A stretch of 64,000 bases of DNA from Methylomagnum ishizawai. Its GTDB lineage: Bacteria > Pseudomonadota > Gammaproteobacteria > Methylococcales > Methylococcaceae. This document shows, piece by piece, positions 60,169-64,000 of the stretch. The stretch spans positions 2,630,150-2,694,149 of the forward strand of contig NZ_AP019783.1 of NCBI RefSeq assembly GCF_019670005.1, given 5' to 3'. The notes below the pieces were generated by a model. It made no database searches. It saw nothing but the letters and a program-made list of their open reading frames with translations, and had not been told where the DNA came from. Within the stretch, counting starts at the first letter, position 1. Each line of letters begins with the position of its first letter. The translations under genes and the position numbers were made by a program.

Positions 60169-60840
60169 TCAGGCCAGGGCGAGGCCCAAGCCGCGCCGCT
60201 TGTTGAACCCCAAGCCGGCCAACCCCAAGCCCATCAGGTAGAGGGTGGCGGGTACCGGGACTTCCGAACCGCTGCCGCCGCCACTGCCGGCGTAACCGAC
60301 CGGATCGCTGAAGAGGACGACATAATCCCTGGGGGATAAATAACCGGTTTGGGACTCGAACAACTCGGGGTCGCTAAAGCCAGCGGCGTTGGCCACGATG
60401 TCGGACACAAGGGCATTGAGATCGGCGGGGCTGTTGTCAAGGTTCGCGCCGGAAAAATCAATCGCGATCAGATAGTCGCCCGCCCCCAGGGTTAAGCTGC
60501 CCGAACCCAGGGAGGAGGTACTATTCGACCCGACGATATACCCCCCCGCCTCCAACGCCCCGGTACCGTCGTCGAATATATAGGCGTCCGCGTAGAAACC
60601 ATCGCCGCCGACACTGACCGTCAAGCTACCGCCACCGAAATGGAACCGATAGGCATCGAGATAATCGCCGGGGCCGAGTTGGCCGTCGACTTCGATATTG
60701 GGCGGTGTGATGTTTCTGGGGGAACCGGAAGCCAGCGGCCCCGCATCGCCGCCGGTGCTTTCGAGGAAGGGGGTGGCATGGGCCGCCTGGGTCGATAGCA
60801 ACAAGCCCGCCGCTATCAGGCTAGTGAGCAAATTTTTCAT
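60169..60840 (-). CDS. PEP-CTERM sorting-signal protein
   Basis: This 223-residue protein has an N-terminal signal peptide (residues 1 to about 22) and a C-terminal VPVPATLYLMGLGLAGLGFNKRR tail: a Pro-x-Pro motif, a hydrophobic helix and basic residues. This is the PEP-CTERM signal recognised by exosortase (EpsH/XrtA). The middle is a Gly/Ser/Asp-rich beta domain (DAYRFHFGGGSLTVSVGGDGFYADAYIFDD) like those of surface or extracellular-matrix proteins. The substrate motif has Val instead of the usual Glu. No exosortase or polysaccharide locus is in this window. The start ATG follows the family pattern. Confidence 0.85.
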   Translation of the reverse strand: MKNLLTSLIAAGLLLSTQAAHATPFLESTGGDAGPLASGSPRNITPPNIEVDGQLGPGDYLDAYRFHFGGGSLTVSVGGDGFYADAYIFDDGTGALEAGGYIVGSNSTSSLGSGSLTLGAGDYLIAIDFSGANLDNSPADLNALVSDIVANAAGFSDPELFESQTGYLSPRDYVVLFSDPVGYAGSGGGSGSEVPVPATLYLMGLGLAGLGFNKRRGLGLALA

Positions 60841-61160
60841 GGTTGCCGTTCTTTGATAAGGATTGGGAAGCAAGGGTTGTGTGGTTTTTCGGGGACCGGG
60901 ATATTCCCACGGCCCGCAACCGCTCAAAGCGATCCCACAGAGGAAGCCACCAACCCATTGTAATCAAAGGCAGTTACGATTGATACACCTACCCCAACGA
61001 TTCTGTAAAAACGTAAAATATAGCGACACCCCACCCCCAGTCAGCACGGCAAGCACACCCAGAAAACGTGACGCTCCTCACAATCCGGGCCAGGATGGCG
61101 GACATCCCGCCCATAAAAAAGGCGCGGAACCATAGCCCCGCGCCCGCCCCTACGGACCGG
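60841..61160. other. 320-base intergenic region upstream of the PEP-CTERM gene
   Basis: It holds the terminator of the upstream PuuD-like gene (61115-61144) and an AT-richer section around 60960-61025 likely to contain the promoter of the PEP-CTERM gene. No -24/-12 sigma-54 site and no open frame with a ribosome site could be recognised. Confidence 0.5.
61115..61144 (-). terminator. Rho-independent terminator of the PuuD-like gene
   Basis: On the minus strand the stem GGCGCGG, a ten-base loop and CCGCGCC run into six T residues. It begins 16 bases after the stop. This is a convincing intrinsic terminator. Confidence 0.88.
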
Positions 61161-61784
61161 TCAGGCGATATTCTGCGCCGCGACCATGAAATACAGCATC
61201 GGGATCGAGAACATGGTGTTGAACCGGCTGGTCAACATCGCGGTGCGGGCCGCGGCCTTCTTCTCGTCGTCGGTGGCCGGGACCAGGCCCAGCGCCTTTT
61301 GCTGGTTGGGCCAGATGATGTTCCAGACGTTATAGGCCATGAACAGCGCCAACCACATGCCGAGACCGATATAGGTGGTCCGGCCCCCTTGGAACTTGCC
61401 CAGCAGCAAGGCATCCAGCAGGTAGCTGTTGAGCAGGGCCAGCACGACACCGGTGACCACGGTGGCCAGCGCCGCGTAACGGAACCAGAACAGCGCGGTC
61501 GGGGCGATGACCTTGCCGATGGCCGGTTTCTGTTCGTCGGGAATCTTGGGCATGGAGGGGATTTGCACGAAATTGAAATACCAGAGCAGGCCGATCCACA
61601 TCACCCCCGAAATGACATGCAGCCAGCGGAACAGGAAGGCGGTCCAGTTCAGGTCCAGCCGCACGCTGCCGGTGGCGAGCGCCAGCACCGCGCACAGCCC
61701 GGCCCCGAACAAGAGGGCGCGTTCCAGTTTGTCCAAACCAAAACCGGCCAGTTTGTCGATCAGTTTCAACATGAGATTACGCAT
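61161..61784 (-). CDS. PuuD-like urate hydroxylase membrane domain protein
   Basis: The 207-residue protein has four or five membrane helices: LLFGAGLCAVLALATG, FRWLHVISGVMWIGLLWYFNFVQIPS, WFRYAALATVVTGVVLALL, MWLALFMAYNVWNIIWP and a final SIPMLYFMVAA segment. The LHVISGVMWIGLLWYFNF signature is that of the N-terminal domain of PuuD-type membrane urate oxidases. The C-terminal cytochrome c domain of PuuD is absent. Methanotrophs often carry such short forms, and no purine-catabolism gene is near, so another electron-transfer role is possible. A strong GAGGAGG site fixes the start. Confidence 0.78.
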   Translation of the reverse strand: MRNLMLKLIDKLAGFGLDKLERALLFGAGLCAVLALATGSVRLDLNWTAFLFRWLHVISGVMWIGLLWYFNFVQIPSMPKIPDEQKPAIGKVIAPTALFWFRYAALATVVTGVVLALLNSYLLDALLLGKFQGGRTTYIGLGMWLALFMAYNVWNIIWPNQQKALGLVPATDDEKKAAARTAMLTSRFNTMFSIPMLYFMVAAQNIA

Positions 61785-61964
61785 GGATATCCTCCTCATA
61801 ATGTGTTTTTGGGATGATGTGCCTGGGGATAGGTCGAGCAGGCGTGACACAGGGTATGCCCTTGCGGAGCACGAAGCAAACCCATAACGGTGGTTCTGGA
61901 ATCCAAAGCCGACTTTGGACAAACCCCGTCATCGCCACGGCAAGCCTTGGACTCCAACAAGCCT

Positions 61965-63101
61965 TCAGGGATAGAAAATGAAGAACAGGTAGGCGACGAA
62001 CAGCATCAGGTGCGCCTGCCCCTGCAAGATGGTGGCGCGTCCGCTGACCAGGGTGATGAGCAGCACCAAGAGGCTGGCGTAGAGCAAGGTGGGATCGATG
62101 CCTTCCAGCCCCAGTTCCAGGGTGTGGTTGGACAGGCTGGCGGCGATCAAGACGGTGGGCACGGTCAGGGCGATGGTGCTGAGGGCCGAACCCAGGCAGA
62201 TGTTCACCGCCCGCTGCATCCGGTTGGCCAGCGCGGCCCGCAACGCTCCCAAGCCCTCCGGGGCCAACACCAGGCCCGACACCACCAAGCCGCCCAAGGC
62301 TCCCGGCGCATGCAAGGTTTCGATGCCGAAATCGATGAAGCCGCCCAGATGCTCGGCCAGCAACACGATGGGCACCACCGACAACAGCAACCCCGCCGCC
62401 GACCGGGCGATATCGCCGGGCCCGGCGGGCAGTTTATGCACGGGTTTCTCGCCCAGGTTGTCGTCGAAGCCGTTTTGCTGGGTATTGAACGGATGGTCGA
62501 ACAGCGAGCGGTGCCTGCCGGTTTGCAACAACAGGAAACCGGCGTAGACCAGAACGCACAGCGCCCCCAGGAAGCCCTCCTGTTGCGGGGCGAGGGTGTG
62601 GCCCGCCGAGGACCGGCTGTAGTTCGGCATGACCAGCAGCACCAGGGACAGGGGCGCGATCAAATGCAGGAACGACAGCGCCCCCCGCAGGTTGAACTCC
62701 TGCTCCAGATGCCGCCAACCGCCCGCCGCCAAAGACAAACCCACCAGCCCATTGAGCAGGACCATCAGGGTCGCGAACACGGTATCGCGCAACAAAGTGG
62801 GGTTCTGCTGGCCGGTCAACATGATCATCAGCATCAGGCTGACCTCGATGGCGGTGGCCGAGAGGGTCAGGACCAGGGTGCCCAGGGGTTCGCCCAAGAT
62901 ATCGGCCAGATGGTCGGCATGGCGCACCACGGTGAACACGCAGCCCAACATGGCGGCGAACACCCCGAGCGCGATGGCCGCCGTCCAGCCCAGGCCGATT
63001 CGGTGCGGGTCCAGGCTGGGGGCCAGGATGAACGCCAGCCAGACCAGCCAGCAGGTCAGGGTGTAGGCGTGGCGGGAGAGGAAATCGCTCGCTATCCGCA
63101 C
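61965..63101 (-). CDS. ChaA-like Ca2+(Na+,K+)/H+ exchanger
   Basis: The 378-residue inner-membrane protein has about 11 hydrophobic segments and both CaCA alpha-repeat motifs: GEPLGTLVLTLSATAIEVSLM in the first half and LVVSGLVLAPEGLGALRAAL in the second. These are the ChaA family signatures, with Glu residues that bind the cation. ChaA-type exchangers expel Ca2+, Na+ or K+ in exchange for protons. The start codon is GTG. The gene follows the ABC-F gene by only three bases, so they are co-transcribed. Confidence 0.88.
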   Translation of the reverse strand: MRIASDFLSRHAYTLTCWLVWLAFILAPSLDPHRIGLGWTAAIALGVFAAMLGCVFTVVRHADHLADILGEPLGTLVLTLSATAIEVSLMLMIMLTGQQNPTLLRDTVFATLMVLLNGLVGLSLAAGGWRHLEQEFNLRGALSFLHLIAPLSLVLLVMPNYSRSSAGHTLAPQQEGFLGALCVLVYAGFLLLQTGRHRSLFDHPFNTQQNGFDDNLGEKPVHKLPAGPGDIARSAAGLLLSVVPIVLLAEHLGGFIDFGIETLHAPGALGGLVVSGLVLAPEGLGALRAALANRMQRAVNICLGSALSTIALTVPTVLIAASLSNHTLELGLEGIDPTLLYASLLVLLITLVSGRATILQGQAHLMLFVAYLFFIFYP

Positions 63102-63104
63102 GGC

Positions 63105-64000
63105 CTATCCCGCCGCTTCCCGCAAAGCCTCCAAGGCTTCCCAGCGCTCGTAGGCCAGGGCCAAGCCTTGCTCCAACTCGGCCATCCGCGCCTGGGCCTG
63201 GGTGATGGCGTCCCGGCTTTGCTGGTAGAAACCGGGATCGGCCATGCGCTGGTTCAACGCGGCGATTTCGGTTTCCAAATCCTCGATTTTCCCGGGCAAG
63301 CCTTCCAATTCCTTTTGCTCCTTGAAGCTCATTTTCTTGGATTTGGCGGGCGCGGCGGTTTTTTCGGGAGCGGGCTTGGCCGGGGATGGGGCCGCCACCG
63401 ACGCGGGCCTTTGCCGCAACCAATCGTCGTAGCCCCCCACATACTCGTTGACCTTGCCATCGCCCTCGAACACCAAGACGCTGGTCACCAGATTGTTGAG
63501 GAAGGCGCGGTCGTGGCTGACCACCAACACCGTGCCGTTGAACTCGGTCAAAAGCTCTTCCAGCAAGTCCAGGGTGTCGGCGTCGAGGTCGTTGGTGGGT
63601 TCGTCCAGCACCAGCAGATTGGCCGGCTGGGTGAACAAGCGGGCCAGGAGCAGCCGGTTGCGCTCGCCGCCCGACAGAGATTTCACCGGCTGGCGGGCGC
63701 GGTCGGGGCTGAACAGGAAATCCCTGAGATAGCCGATGGCGTGGGTGTTGCGGCCATTGATAGTGACCCGGTCGCTGCCCTGGGCCACGTTGTCGATCAC
63801 CGAAGCCTCCTCGTCCAACTGGGCGCGGTATTGGTCGAAATAGGCGATTTCCAGGTTCGTACCCAGCTTGATCTTGCCACTGGTGGGTTGTAATTGACCC
63901 AGGATCAGGCGCAGCAAGGTGGTCTTGCCACAGCCGTTGGGACCGATGATGCCGATCTTATCGCCGCGCAGGAGGGTGGCCGAGAAATCGCGCACGATGG
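63105..64000 (-). CDS. ABC-F ATPase (Uup-like), 3' part
   Basis: The gene continues beyond the right edge of the window, so its N-terminal half is missing. The visible part is the second ABC domain: GPNGCGKTTLL, signature SLSGGERNRLLLARLF, Walker B LLVLDEPTNDLD and HDRAFLNN. A Lys-rich linker and a C-terminal coiled coil follow (SFKEQKELEGLPGKIEDLETEIAALNQRM), characteristic of Uup. ABC-F proteins act on ribosomes or branched DNA rather than in transport. Uup is favoured over EttA and YheS by this C-terminal coiled coil. Confidence 0.9.
   Translation of the reverse strand, partial: IVRDFSATLLRGDKIGIIGPNGCGKTTLLRLILGQLQPTSGKIKLGTNLEIAYFDQYRAQLDEEASVIDNVAQGSDRVTINGRNTHAIGYLRDFLFSPDRARQPVKSLSGGERNRLLLARLFTQPANLLVLDEPTNDLDADTLDLLEELLTEFNGTVLVVSHDRAFLNNLVTSVLVFEGDGKVNEYVGGYDDWLRQRPASVAAPSPAKPAPEKTAAPAKSKKMSFKEQKELEGLPGKIEDLETEIAALNQRMADPGFYQQSRDAITQAQARMAELEQGLALAYERWEALEALREAAG

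Overview
The window is GC-rich chromosomal DNA from a gammaproteobacterium. The order truA-trpF-trpB-trpA-accD-folC-SPOR(dedD)-cvpA-purF-metZ matches the gammaproteobacterial arrangement known from Pseudomonas-like genomes. A Pil-Chp type chemosensory operon, DUF1631, HD-GYP/DUF3391, a PEP-CTERM protein and a urate-hydroxylase-like membrane domain fit a Methylococcaceae-like, possibly methanotrophic, organism. No methane- or methanol-oxidation gene is present, so the genus is inference. No tRNA, rRNA, CRISPR array, intact insertion sequence or prophage was recognised.

Layout. 1-5.9 kb: end of a MalY/PatB-type aminotransferase, a small repetitive secreted protein, and sbcD-sbcC. 5.9-6.7 kb: a rhodanese-ankyrin fusion. 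7.4-15.1 kb: a Pil-Chp-like cluster (two response regulators, CheW/PilI, ChpA-like hybrid kinase, PilJ-like receptor). 15.2-20.3 kb: alpha-carbonic anhydrase, a Pro-rich small protein, a YcgR-like PilZ protein, mobA, a DUF302 lipoprotein, a Cys-containing secreted protein and an HD-GYP phosphodiesterase. 20.5-28.1 kb: a two-domain glycosyltransferase, rpoD with a strong terminator, a YceK-like lipoprotein and DUF1631. 28.5-38.4 kb: three paralogous chemoreceptors and a CheW, with repeat expansion and decayed receptor leaders between them. 38.6-45.4 kb: an SbmA/YddA-like transporter with a degenerate ATPase domain, rsgA, an M48 protease, orn and a BarA-like hybrid kinase. 45.6-48.5 kb: a zinc-ribbon membrane protein, a bufferin/HvfA-like cluster (EGKC precursor, MNIO/DUF692 enzyme, DUF2063 partner) and a small membrane protein. 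48.5-60 kb: ugd, metZ, purF, cvpA, SPOR protein, folC, accD, trpA, trpB, trpF, truA, all on the minus strand. 60.2-64 kb: PEP-CTERM protein, PuuD-like membrane protein, ChaA-like exchanger and an ABC-F ATPase running off the window end.

How the parts work together. The Pil-Chp cluster, YcgR-like PilZ protein and HD-GYP enzyme suggest linked control of surface motility and c-di-GMP. The receptor array supplies sensory input but has only a CheW beside it, so CheA, CheR and CheB must lie elsewhere. The minus-strand biosynthetic block is compact: two junctions are GTGA stop/start overlaps and accD begins with TTG. The most interesting items are the copper-RiPP-like cluster, the apparently ATPase-dead SbmA-like transporter, the triplicated 90-residue module in one receptor, and receptor gene remnants carrying a shared promoter.
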